A program made the position numbers and the translations under genes. DNA of 9,336 bases from Leptospira sp. Lineage in GTDB: Bacteria > Spirochaetota > Leptospiria > Leptospirales > Leptospiraceae. A model generated the notes under the pieces. The model searched no databases. It worked only from the letters and a program-made list of their open reading frames with translations, and had not been told where the DNA came from. Each line of letters opens with the position of its first letter. The first letter of the stretch is position 1. Where the stretch lies: contig JAIOQL010000401.1 in NCBI GenBank assembly GCA_021413405.1, positions 1-9,336 of the forward strand. Reading direction: 5' to 3'. Below, piece by piece: positions 1 through 6,896 of the stretch.

Positions 1-1
1 G

Positions 2-535
2 AACAAAGGAATTTTTGCAGAAATTACTCACGACAGAGCCATAAAAGCAATAGGTTCAGATTTTGAATTCAACAGAACATGGACTCAAGCCCGCTTTTTT
101 TACAGCCCGGCACCGAAAACGTTTGATAAACTTGTAATAGCAGGACGGGTTGCCGGTGGAAAAACCAGCGGTGATGCTCCTTTTTTTGAATACCGCAATA
201 TGTGGGGGACGGAAGGAACTGTAGCTGGATTAGGGGGTCTGAGAACTCTACGTGGATTCAAGCAGGATCGATTTGTCGGCCCTGTCGTGGGATTTTTTAA
301 TTTGGAATTACGATGGAAGTTTTTTGAAATCCCTGGCTTTGCGTTCAATCTCGTACCGTTTATCGATGCCGGTAGGGTGTGGGATAAAACTGGTGATGTT
401 GGCTTGAAAGGATTCAAATATTCTAAAGGGATCGGGTTGCGCATTGCATGGAATCAGGCGACTATCATTATGTTGGATTATGCAAGATCTGACGAAGATT
501 CTCAATTCTTTGTGAATTTTAACCATATATTTTAG
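2..535 (+). CDS. Omp85/BamA-family outer-membrane beta-barrel protein, C-terminal part (5' end outside window)
   Basis: The frame is open from the left edge of the window and ends with TAG at 533-535, giving 177 residues of the C-terminal part of a larger protein. The sequence has alternating aromatic and polar residues typical of beta strands. It carries an LRGF motif (248-259), matching the conserved (V/L)RGF/Y motif of the L6 loop of Omp85 proteins, followed by a strand ending in the PFIDAGRVW motif. The last residues alternate hydrophobic positions and end in Phe, like a beta-signal recognised by the Bam machinery. Members of this family insert or translocate outer-membrane proteins or form secretion pores. 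No POTRA domains can be seen because the N-terminus is missing, so BamA, TamA, a patatin-linked Omp85 or another surface-antigen-type protein cannot be told apart. The DUF1566 lipoprotein follows after 8 bases and is probably cotranscribed. Confidence 0.78.
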   Translation, partial: NKGIFAEITHDRAIKAIGSDFEFNRTWTQARFFYSPAPKTFDKLVIAGRVAGGKTSGDAPFFEYRNMWGTEGTVAGLGGLRTLRGFKQDRFVGPVVGFFNLELRWKFFEIPGFAFNLVPFIDAGRVWDKTGDVGLKGFKYSKGIGLRIAWNQATIIMLDYARSDEDSQFFVNFNHIF

Positions 536-543
536 GGATAAAT

Positions 544-1227
544 ATGAAAACTTTATATAAAATTACGATCATTGCATTTTTTGCTTTTCTGATTTTCGAT
601 TGTGGGGAAGAAAAAGTCAGACAAAATAAGCTCGGTTTAACGGATGAGGAAACTAATACGGTGGTATTGGGCCTGATTCTAAATTCAGGATATTCCAATT
701 CAGGCAATGGAACTGTATTGGATAATACTTCGGGTCTCGAATGGAAAAAATGTACCCAGGGACAAACTTTCCGGTCTGCAACAAATGACTGTCAGGGTAC
801 AATTTCTGCCACTTACAATCCAGTCGATGCACAGAGATACGGAGCCACTCCTTTGACATTTTGCAATATTAACGGAAATGGATGCAACGCTACCTCACTT
901 CCGCAGGTTTTAACTATTAGTACTACTTCAAACGGACTTGTAAGCGAAGCATTTTCATCATGCGCTGCTGACCGGACATCCGGATACTCAAACTGGAGGG
1001 TCGCAACATTTGCTGAACTAAAAAAATTGGCAATCGGCGGTCAGAATATGATGACCCAATATTTTCCAAATACTGTGGAAGATTTCTACTGGTCTTCTTG
1101 GGGAGATGAAAATGACAGCACCGGGAATACGGCAAAGGCAATAAATTTTACAGGTGCTAAATTTGCAGAAGAAAAATCAGTGAATAAAGATACAAAATAT
1201 TATGTAAGGTGCATTCGGAACAGATAA
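544..1227 (+). CDS. DUF1566 (Lcl C-terminal) domain lipoprotein
   Basis: This 227-residue secreted protein starts with a short basic region (Lys3, Lys7), a hydrophobic stretch and a Cys at residue 20 (LIFDC), which fits a relaxed spirochaete lipobox, although Asp at -1 is unusual. After a polar linker it shows the DUF1566 pattern: VLDNTSGLEWKKC (58-70), GYSNWRVATFAELKKL (147-162), YWSSW (182-186) and a final YVRCIR (220-225). Besides Cys20 there are six cysteines (70, 83, 107, 114, 140, 223), enough for three disulphides outside the cytoplasm. DUF1566 proteins are numerous in Leptospira and are usually exported, but their molecular function is not established. AGGGAT lies about 5 bases ahead of the ATG and gives a good ribosome binding site. 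The gene follows the outer-membrane barrel gene after 8 bases and ends 6 bases from the convergent nadB stop. A surface or periplasmic role is inferred. Confidence 0.8.
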   Translation: MKTLYKITIIAFFAFLIFDCGEEKVRQNKLGLTDEETNTVVLGLILNSGYSNSGNGTVLDNTSGLEWKKCTQGQTFRSATNDCQGTISATYNPVDAQRYGATPLTFCNINGNGCNATSLPQVLTISTTSNGLVSEAFSSCAADRTSGYSNWRVATFAELKKLAIGGQNMMTQYFPNTVEDFYWSSWGDENDSTGNTAKAINFTGAKFAEEKSVNKDTKYYVRCIRNR

Positions 1228-1233
1228 CACCTA

Positions 1234-2826
1234 TTAATTTATTAAGATTGTATCTTCCCGCGAGGGGCTGCGGTTCTCTGGATAATCAGTAGAAAAATGT
1301 AGCCCCCTGCTTTCTTTTCGTAGAAGTGCAGATTGAATTACAAGATCTGCAACTTGGACAATGTTTCTGAGTTCTAAAAGCGAGTTTGTAATTATCGTTC
1401 GGTTATAATAATCTTTCACTTCCTGGAAAATCAGATCGATTCTTCTTTTTGCACGTTCCAGTCGCAAATTACTTCTAACAATTCCCACATAATCATTCAT
1501 AATCGTTTTGACTTCTTTCAGGTCGTGTGCAACGAGAACCCATTCCTCTGTGTTCTTAAGTCCCTCTTTATTCCAGTCAGGTATTTCATCGTGCTCCGGC
1601 AAAAATGAATTTTTTGCCTTCTCTATATCCACTGAAATGCGATCTGAAAAAACCAATCCCTCAAGCAGACTATTTGAAGCGAGCCGGTTACCTCCGTGAA
1701 CTCCGGTACAAGCTACTTCTCCTGATGCATACAAATTCTCAATATTGGTCCTGCCCCAGATATCGGTTTCAATCCCACCGCACATATAATGGGCCGCCGG
1801 AACTACGGGTATCGGAGTTTCTGTTATGTCTATACCGAGTGATTTGCATTTTTCATAAATTGACGGAAAGAAATTAATAATGTCCGGTTTGAGGATATGT
1901 GTTGCATCAAGTACAACATGAGTTTCTCCCCTCTTTTTGAGCTCATTGTCGATCGCCCTGGCAACAATGTCACGCGGAGCAAGATCTCCCATCTCATGAT
2001 ACTCCTGCATGAAAGGCTCACCGTTAAGCCGTTTCAGAATCCCGCCTTTCCCTCTGACTGCTTCTGAAATCAAAAACGAATTTCCTTTTTCATGGTACAA
2101 GGAAGTTGGATGAAATTGGTAGAACTCCATATTCTTTATTATTGCACCGGCTCTATAAGCACAAGCAACTCCATCACCGGTCGCAATGTCAGGATTTGTT
2201 GTATGCAAATAGATCTGGCCTGCTCCACCAGTGCAGAGAATTGTCTTTTTTGAAAGCAAGGGATATACTTCCGATTTTTTTGCGTCTAGGATGTATGCAC
2301 CATAGCAAATAGGCTTTGAATTTTTCTTATTTTTCAGATGATGTGGGGTTATCAGATCAACGCAAGAATTGTGCTCAACAATCTTGATATTGGAATTTGC
2401 TTTTACTGCAGAGAGAAGCGTTTGCTCGATTTCCCTTCCTGTCCGATCAAAAGCATGGAGAATTCTTTTTTGTCTGTGCCCGCCTTCAAGACCGAGATCC
2501 AGATTCCCCTGGCTGTCTCTATCAAAAGGAACTCCTAACCCCAGGAGCTCCTGTACACAGCGCGGGCCATCTTCTACCAGTATCCGGGTGGCTTCAAGAT
2601 CGCATAAGCCTGCACCAGCCTCAAGGGTATCCCGAAAATGCTCCTCCGGACGATCTGTCTTTGAAAAGACTGAAGCGATCCCGCCCTGGGCATAATTTGT
2701 ATTTGATTCAAAATCAAATTTTTTCGTGATAATTGTCACCTCTCCAAATTTGGAGAGTTTCAATGCGCAAAAAAGTCCCGCAACACCACTACCGATTATA
2801 AGAAAATCAGTGCGGCGTTTCGCCAT
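1234..2826 (-). CDS. nadB: L-aspartate oxidase NadB
   Basis: NadB is a cytoplasmic FAD enzyme that oxidises L-aspartate to iminoaspartate. NadA then condenses this with dihydroxyacetone phosphate to quinolinate in de novo NAD synthesis. The 530 residues are close to the roughly 540 of E. coli NadB. The FAD-binding GSGVAG is at 12-17, NTNYAQGGIAS at 42-52, EGGH at 114-117, HPTSL at 239-243, and the C-terminal FAD/substrate motifs run from HYMCGG (346-351) to GNRLASNSLLEGLV (379-392). Arg285, His346 and Arg381 match the E. coli active-site residues Arg290, His351 and Arg386 with a constant offset of 5. A helical C-terminal domain ends with ESRGLHFSTDYP. These motifs favour NadB over succinate dehydrogenase or fumarate reductase, whose sequences lack the 'GLHFSTDYP' ending. 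The ATG abuts the stop of the upstream protease gene (TAAATG), so translation is probably coupled. No nadA or nadC lies in the window. Confidence 0.96.
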   Translation of the reverse strand: MAKRRTDFLIIGSGVAGLFCALKLSKFGEVTIITKKFDFESNTNYAQGGIASVFSKTDRPEEHFRDTLEAGAGLCDLEATRILVEDGPRCVQELLGLGVPFDRDSQGNLDLGLEGGHRQKRILHAFDRTGREIEQTLLSAVKANSNIKIVEHNSCVDLITPHHLKNKKNSKPICYGAYILDAKKSEVYPLLSKKTILCTGGAGQIYLHTTNPDIATGDGVACAYRAGAIIKNMEFYQFHPTSLYHEKGNSFLISEAVRGKGGILKRLNGEPFMQEYHEMGDLAPRDIVARAIDNELKKRGETHVVLDATHILKPDIINFFPSIYEKCKSLGIDITETPIPVVPAAHYMCGGIETDIWGRTNIENLYASGEVACTGVHGGNRLASNSLLEGLVFSDRISVDIEKAKNSFLPEHDEIPDWNKEGLKNTEEWVLVAHDLKEVKTIMNDYVGIVRSNLRLERAKRRIDLIFQEVKDYYNRTIITNSLLELRNIVQVADLVIQSALLRKESRGLHFSTDYPENRSPSREDTILIN

Positions 2827-4659
2827 TTACTTTTGACTAATCATCGCTTCAACATAATCGATTGAACGGATCAGCTGGTAGTCCGGTTTGATCGGATCAT
2901 TCTTATGTTGCTTCAAAAATGAATCCGCGACTCCATTGGCTTTAACCCAGTCTTTCAATTTATCTATATTGATATGGTTTTTAACTTTTACTTCCGATGG
3001 AATCTCCGGTAGATGCTGCCAGATATTTTCTTCTCTATACTGAAACGGGAAACTTCCATCTTCTTCGGCAGAAACTTCAATATCCGGTTCAACTCCAACC
3101 ACCTGGATAGTCTGGCCAGAAGGCGCATAATACCGGGATTGTGTAATTTTTAAAACGTAATCTCTATTTCCGGGAAGAGGATCAATCAGTCTTTGCACTG
3201 TAGCTTTTCCGAAAGTCCTTTCACCGAGCAGCAATCCCCGGCCATGGTGCTTGATCGCACTTGCAACGATTTCGCTCGCCGAAGCGGACTTTGCATTGAT
3301 AAGAATGGTCAGCGGAAGTTTTGTAAGTTCATTCCCTTCCTGTGCATACTCTTCCTTCAGACTTCCGCCAGGATTTTTTGTACCCACAATGACACCCTTT
3401 GTCAGGAACATATCGCTAATGTCGGTTGCAAGATCAAGATATCCACCGGCATTGTTACGAAGATCAAGAACCAGTGCTTTTAATTTTATCTTTTTATCAG
3501 CAGCTTCCTGTTCAAGTTTGGAATAGGCTTCTTTGATTTTTCGATCGGAATCTTCTGCGGGTTTTCCGTGAACCCTGACAAACCCGGTCAATTTAATATA
3601 TGCGATGTGCTCATGATCCTTGATTAGTTTGGAAGTTACATTTTGAATCCGGATTTTTGCACGGACTACTTCAATATTGAATGGTTTTATTACTCCACGT
3701 CTCTTGATCAATAGAACTACTTTCGTATTCTCCGGACCTTTTATTCTTTTTACTACTTTATCCAGAGGGACGCCTTTGTTTGGTTTACCGTCTACAGATA
3801 GAATTACATCGCCAGCTCTCACTCCCGCTTTAACAGCCGGATATTCATCCAAAGGGTTTTCAACGAGAACTTCTCTGCTGCCACCTCCGGTTAAAATTGC
3901 ACCGATCCCTTCAAAACTGCTATCAGCAATTTTTTCCATCTGGTCTTTCCACGCATCGCTCAAAAAAACCGCTGAATGGGGATCGAGAGAATTGAGATAT
4001 CCGTTGGATGCGGCTAAATAAACATCTTTCATGCTGAATTCCTCTTTCGGGGAATCTTCGTCACTTTCTTCTTCAACCACCTCTTTTAGAACAGGTTGTT
4101 TATATTTATCAAGATTTGATTCGATGAAAGAAATGACCTTTTCGAAATCTTTTTTGGAAAATTTAATCTCATCCCATTTTGCAGTGAGCGCCGATTTACG
4201 CACCTTGTCTCTACTGTATAATTTCTTCATTTCATCGTTTGAGGGCCTGGGTTTTCCTGCTTCCGCCTGCATCTTCTTTTTTCTGTTCTCATCTACTTTC
4301 TTATAATCAGGATCAAAGACTATGTATTTGTCTGTCGGGGATATTTTGAATGTTGTTCCGGGAAATAATTCATCGGCTTCCTCATATTTCTCTCTTTCTT
4401 TGTAGTAACTTTCAGGATAAAGAAAAAGTCCATGAGGCAACGAAATCATTGCCAGAACCGCAGCGTCTGTATATGCCCTCCCGGTGTTGATATTTTTGTC
4501 TATATAATTGTCAGCTACTGTCTCGACTACTTTTTCAAAATCATGCACGTCGAATTTAGTTACACGCGGTATTTTTTTTGCTTTTGGTTCACAATAAGCA
4601 ACTGTCGTAAACGACACAGCGAGGATAATTTTTACAATAAAAAGCGATATTTTTCTCAA
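2827..4659 (-). CDS. Secreted S41-family PDZ peptidase (C-terminal processing / tail-specific protease)
   Basis: This 610-residue serine protease has an N-terminal signal sequence (about 1-23, ending VAYC; signal peptidase I cleavage or lipidation at Cys23 both possible), so it acts in the periplasm. A helical region and a highly charged stretch (about 105-210) come first, then the SLDPHS motif (224-229), a PDZ domain (about 245-335, with EGIGA and AGVRAGDVI) that binds substrate C-termini, and the S41 catalytic domain with LDLRNNAGG (399-406). The Ser-Lys dyad is Ser460 in SASASE and Lys485 in GERTFGKATVQ. The 25-residue spacing equals that of E. coli Prc (Ser430/Lys455). A tail of about 80 residues follows. 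Family members degrade or trim envelope proteins from the C-terminus. The start is TTG at 4657-4659; AAAGG lies 11 bases upstream, rather far. A CTG two codons earlier would be better spaced but is a rare start. nadB follows without a gap. Confidence 0.9.
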   Translation of the reverse strand: MRKISLFIVKIILAVSFTTVAYCEPKAKKIPRVTKFDVHDFEKVVETVADNYIDKNINTGRAYTDAAVLAMISLPHGLFLYPESYYKEREKYEEADELFPGTTFKISPTDKYIVFDPDYKKVDENRKKKMQAEAGKPRPSNDEMKKLYSRDKVRKSALTAKWDEIKFSKKDFEKVISFIESNLDKYKQPVLKEVVEEESDEDSPKEEFSMKDVYLAASNGYLNSLDPHSAVFLSDAWKDQMEKIADSSFEGIGAILTGGGSREVLVENPLDEYPAVKAGVRAGDVILSVDGKPNKGVPLDKVVKRIKGPENTKVVLLIKRRGVIKPFNIEVVRAKIRIQNVTSKLIKDHEHIAYIKLTGFVRVHGKPAEDSDRKIKEAYSKLEQEAADKKIKLKALVLDLRNNAGGYLDLATDISDMFLTKGVIVGTKNPGGSLKEEYAQEGNELTKLPLTILINAKSASASEIVASAIKHHGRGLLLGERTFGKATVQRLIDPLPGNRDYVLKITQSRYYAPSGQTIQVVGVEPDIEVSAEEDGSFPFQYREENIWQHLPEIPSEVKVKNHINIDKLKDWVKANGVADSFLKQHKNDPIKPDYQLIRSIDYVEAMISQK

Positions 4660-4681
4660 TGCCAGTTCTGCCTTTGAATTA

Positions 4682-4695
4682 CTTAATTAATTAAG
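4682..4695. promoter_or_regulatory. 14-base perfect palindrome in the divergent promoter region
   Basis: CTTAATTAATTAAG is its own reverse complement and lies between the divergent S41 protease and TPR genes, at or just downstream of the inferred start point of the protease-nadB transcript. Such a position would suit a repressor operator, but an AT-only palindrome of this length could arise by chance. No regulator is identified. Confidence 0.3.
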
Positions 4696-4696
4696 C

Positions 4697-4724
4697 AGCA
4701 TAAAATCACAATTTGAGTTGTCAA
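4697..4724 (-). promoter_or_regulatory. Probable sigma70-type promoter of the S41 protease-nadB operon
   Basis: Read on the minus strand, TTGACA (4724-4719) is a perfect -35 box, followed by a 16-base spacer and TATGCT (4702-4697), a 4-of-6 match to the -10 box. Transcription would start near 4690, leaving a leader of about 30 bases before the TTG start. The position directly upstream of the protease gene supports it. It overlaps the possible TTG start of the divergent TPR gene. Confidence 0.6.
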
Positions 4725-5677
4725 CGAATCTATCCACTATTCCATTCTTTTTCATGGGGTCTATTTCAGTATTTTCGGTTTATATCATTTTTTTTCTTAT
4801 CCAATGCTCAACGTACGTTGGGTCTGTAAAGCCGGGAACTCTGGAAGCATTTCAGATGAATGAGAAAATTTTACTCGATTTTTATGGATCAGAAAAGCAG
4901 GTCGAAAACACACTTGGAATTTTGAAAAAACGATGCGACCGTTCTGAAATCGGGGAAGCATTGTCCTGCTATAATCTTTCTATTTTGCTTTATTTAAGGG
5001 ATGACTTTGATGAATCATTTTATTACAGCAAAAAAGCAGTCGAAAAGGATCCCAACGACACATTGTATCTGGATATGATGCGACACTCGGCAGAAGCTGC
5101 AAACAGGATTTCTGAGTTGAATGCTGCATATTCCGTTACCAATGACATCGGAGCTTCTCTCTCATGGCTAAGCCTTCACTGCAAAAGGAAGGATAAAGAA
5201 AAGGCTATTGCAGAAATTGAGCAACTTGTTTTAAGAAATGCAATTTCAAAGGAATTCATTTTGAACGGATTCGTCCCCGATTGCATCGGAAAAGAGAAGG
5301 CAGTTTCTTTGTCGGAACGGGTTCCGGGGAATAAAACTAACTATTCAAAATATTATCTCGATGAAAAAAACAGTATGGGTGAGTTTCATTCAATTTGGGA
5401 TGGATCCTATTTTATGCAAAACAAACCAATTGAAAAAGACGGGGCCCTAAAAAAAAAGATCACTATCTACTGGCAAAATCTGAGAAAGGCAGTTCCCATA
5501 GGAAGCGTTGAGGCATCCAAGGAAAGTCTCCGGCTTTTTTTAAAAGAGGCCAGAGCCGGCCAGGAAGCAGATAAGAGAAATAAACATCTGTTTGTATCCA
5601 TGGAACGAGCTGCCAAACTATTAATCGAACAGGACAAATTTTTTCAGAAATTCAGATTTCTTTTGCAAGAGTTTTAA
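4718..5677 (+). CDS. TPR-containing probable lipoprotein
   Basis: The frame encodes up to 319 residues. A hydrophobic N-terminus ends in FLIQC (Cys30 counted from TTG 4718), a plausible lipobox, so the protein is probably exported and lipidated, although no Lys or Arg precedes the hydrophobic core. Residues about 80-113 match the tetratricopeptide pattern, with YNLSILLY, the DDFDESF turn, KKAVEKDP and a Pro at the end. The rest is helical and charged without a recognised domain. TPRs are protein-protein contact modules; the partner is unknown. The start is uncertain: TTG 4718 has only a weak GAG ahead of it and sits in the -35 box of the opposite promoter. ATG 4754 (Met13) would give a more usual 18-residue signal to Cys and fits a possible -10 TAAAAT at 4701-4706. 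The 3' end overlaps the convergent pdxJ by 26 bases. Specific function not recognised. Confidence 0.72.
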   Translation: MSTNLSTIPFFFMGSISVFSVYIIFFLIQCSTYVGSVKPGTLEAFQMNEKILLDFYGSEKQVENTLGILKKRCDRSEIGEALSCYNLSILLYLRDDFDESFYYSKKAVEKDPNDTLYLDMMRHSAEAANRISELNAAYSVTNDIGASLSWLSLHCKRKDKEKAIAEIEQLVLRNAISKEFILNGFVPDCIGKEKAVSLSERVPGNKTNYSKYYLDEKNSMGEFHSIWDGSYFMQNKPIEKDGALKKKITIYWQNLRKAVPIGSVEASKESLRLFLKEARAGQEADKRNKHLFVSMERAAKLLIEQDKFFQKFRFLLQEF

Positions 5678-6407
5678 GATAAGTTTTCACTGCTGTCTCA
5701 ATTCCAGAAATCAAAGCATAAGACATCAGCCGGTGGCCTATGGAAACTTCTTTTAGTCCGGTTAGCTCTCTGAATAGAATCAGATTCCTATGATCGAGAT
5801 CGTGTCCTGCATTTATTTCGAGTCCATTTTTTTTTGCATCCAAGGCTGTTTTTTCGAATAACTTGAAAAAGGATTTTCCACTCTCGGGGGATCGGTCATA
5901 CCCCTTAGCAAAGGGACCGGTGTAAAGCTCTATCCTGTCCGCGCCAATCTCTTTCGCTATCTCAAGGTTTTTGACTCCGGCGTCAACGAAAAGAGAGACC
6001 CTGACACCATCATTTTTTAACTTTTTGATCAGTTGACCAAGTAGTTTTGAATCTTTAATAAAATTGAACCCGTGATCAGATGTTATCTCTCTAGGGCTTA
6101 CTGGAACCAGGGTTGCCTGATCGGGATGATTATCAAGAATGATCTGCAAAAATCTTTTATCCGGAGCACCTTCGATATTGAATTCTCTTTTTGTACCATG
6201 CTTTTTATTGAAAGAACGGATTAGTTTTCTTAAGACCGGAACATCCGTAGCCCTGATATGGCGTTCATCAGAACGGGGATGAACGGTTAGTCCATGAGCC
6301 CCCGATTCCAAAATCAACTCACTCATTTCCGCCAGATTTGGAATATTTTCACCCCTCGAAGTCCGCAAGGTTGCAATTTTATTAACATTTACGCTAAGTT
6401 TTATCAA
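5652..6407 (-). CDS. pdxJ: Pyridoxine 5'-phosphate synthase PdxJ
   Basis: PdxJ closes the pyridoxine ring from 1-deoxy-D-xylulose 5-phosphate and 3-amino-2-oxopropyl phosphate, the last ring-forming step of DXP-dependent vitamin B6 synthesis; it is a cytoplasmic TIM barrel. The 251 residues fit the family. Visible motifs are LSVNVNKIATLR (4-15), TVHPRSDERHI (41-51), FNIEG with Glu79 (76-80), TLVPVSP (99-105), VSLFVDAG (137-144), ELYTGPFA (160-167), NAGHDL (199-204) and SIGH (222-225). His43, Arg45, Glu79 and His202 correspond to the phosphate-binding and catalytic positions. The variant motifs VHPRSDERHI and AGHDL, instead of the enterobacterial VHLREDRRHI and AGHGL, resemble the form known from Bacteroidetes. 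The start is TTG at 6405-6407: no ATG or GTG exists upstream in frame, and the family begins at this point. The upstream ribosome site is weak. It ends inside the 3' end of the convergent TPR gene. Confidence 0.94.
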   Translation of the reverse strand: MIKLSVNVNKIATLRTSRGENIPNLAEMSELILESGAHGLTVHPRSDERHIRATDVPVLRKLIRSFNKKHGTKREFNIEGAPDKRFLQIILDNHPDQATLVPVSPREITSDHGFNFIKDSKLLGQLIKKLKNDGVRVSLFVDAGVKNLEIAKEIGADRIELYTGPFAKGYDRSPESGKSFFKLFEKTALDAKKNGLEINAGHDLDHRNLILFRELTGLKEVSIGHRLMSYALISGIETAVKTYLKTLAKEI

Positions 6408-6521
6408 TTCGTGACCAAATAGATTATTTTCTACTTTTTCGAATGGATGAAATAAAAAAAGTATAAATCATATTTTTAGTGTTGATTTTCTTTTTCTATT
6501 TTAATTCTTAGTGTCTTCTTT
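6408..6521. promoter_or_regulatory. AT-rich divergent intergenic region between pdxJ and the zinc-ribbon gene
   Basis: This 114-base gap separates divergent genes and must hold promoters for both. On the minus strand TATGAT (6472-6467) and TATACT (6464-6459) are candidate -10 boxes for pdxJ, without a clear -35. On the plus strand TTGATT (6482-6487) is a possible -35, without a good -10 at normal spacing. There is no convincing hairpin, RNA gene or small ORF, and no strong Shine-Dalgarno sequence before ATG 6522. Confidence 0.35.
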
Positions 6522-6896
6522 ATGGTCAAGAAACAATTAAAGCCCTCTAAATCTTCTTTGGCTAAAAAAAAACCGGCTGGCAAAGAAAAACCTAAGCCAA
6601 AGTCGAAAGATAAAAAGGGATCATCCTCGAAAGATATCGGGAAAAAACACGCCTGCTATAATTGTGGTACGAAATTTTACGACTTTGCGAAACCGGAGCC
6701 AATCTGCCCTAAATGTGGAGCAAACCAGCTCATCAAACCGGTAATTAAACAAAAATCGAGAATTGCACCCAAAATATCTGAATTTGATGTGGTAGACGAA
6801 GAACTTGAAATAGCTCCAGGAGAAGAAGAAGATATGATCCTGGATCCTGAAGTGGAAGAGGAAACAGAGCCTGTGGAAGAAGAGGAAACACCTTAA
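6522..6896 (+). CDS. FYDLN_acid (TIGR02300-type) zinc-ribbon protein with basic head and acidic tail
   Basis: This 124-residue protein has three parts. Residues 1-43 are very rich in Lys, Ser and Pro. Residues 43-67 form a zinc-ribbon-like unit with Cys45, Cys48, Cys62 and Cys65 (CYNC and CPKC), enclosing FYDF (52-55) in the setting typical of TIGR02300 (FYDLN_acid) proteins. From about residue 88 the chain becomes Glu/Asp-rich to the end, as in that family. There is no signal peptide or membrane segment, so it is probably cytoplasmic. The family has no established function. The zinc ribbon and split charge suggest contact with nucleic acid or a nucleic-acid-binding protein, which is inference only. 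It lies directly upstream of miaA and hfq, overlapping or abutting miaA, and is probably in their operon. A run of nine A residues (6564-6572) lies early in the gene. Confidence 0.8.
   Translation: MVKKQLKPSKSSLAKKKPAGKEKPKPKSKDKKGSSSKDIGKKHACYNCGTKFYDFAKPEPICPKCGANQLIKPVIKQKSRIAPKISEFDVVDEELEIAPGEEEDMILDPEVEEETEPVEEEETP
6881..6886 (+). promoter_or_regulatory. Shine-Dalgarno candidate that places the miaA start at a TTA codon
   Basis: AGAGGA ends 6 bases before position 6893, ideal spacing for initiation there, just where MiaA homology begins (KKLLILAGPTG). The codon at 6893 is however TTA. The same bases also encode Glu codons of the upstream gene, so the match may be partly accidental. Confidence 0.4.

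Noticed and set aside
1228..1233. Bidirectional terminator between the DUF1566 gene and nadB
   Set aside because: Only 6 bases separate the two stops, and no stem with T-runs is visible around them.
1605..2729. Plus-strand reading frames opposite nadB
   Set aside because: They lie opposite a complete, motif-rich nadB, show no family resemblance and lack ribosome sites; they are shadows of its codon use.
3193..4306. Plus-strand reading frames opposite the S41 protease
   Set aside because: Same reasoning: the protease is complete with signal peptide, PDZ and catalytic dyad, and the opposite frames carry no recognisable motifs.
5530..5559. Inverted repeat CCGGCT...AGCCGG as a terminator
   Set aside because: It lies inside the TPR coding region, has a 14-18 base loop and no T-run after the 3' arm on either strand.
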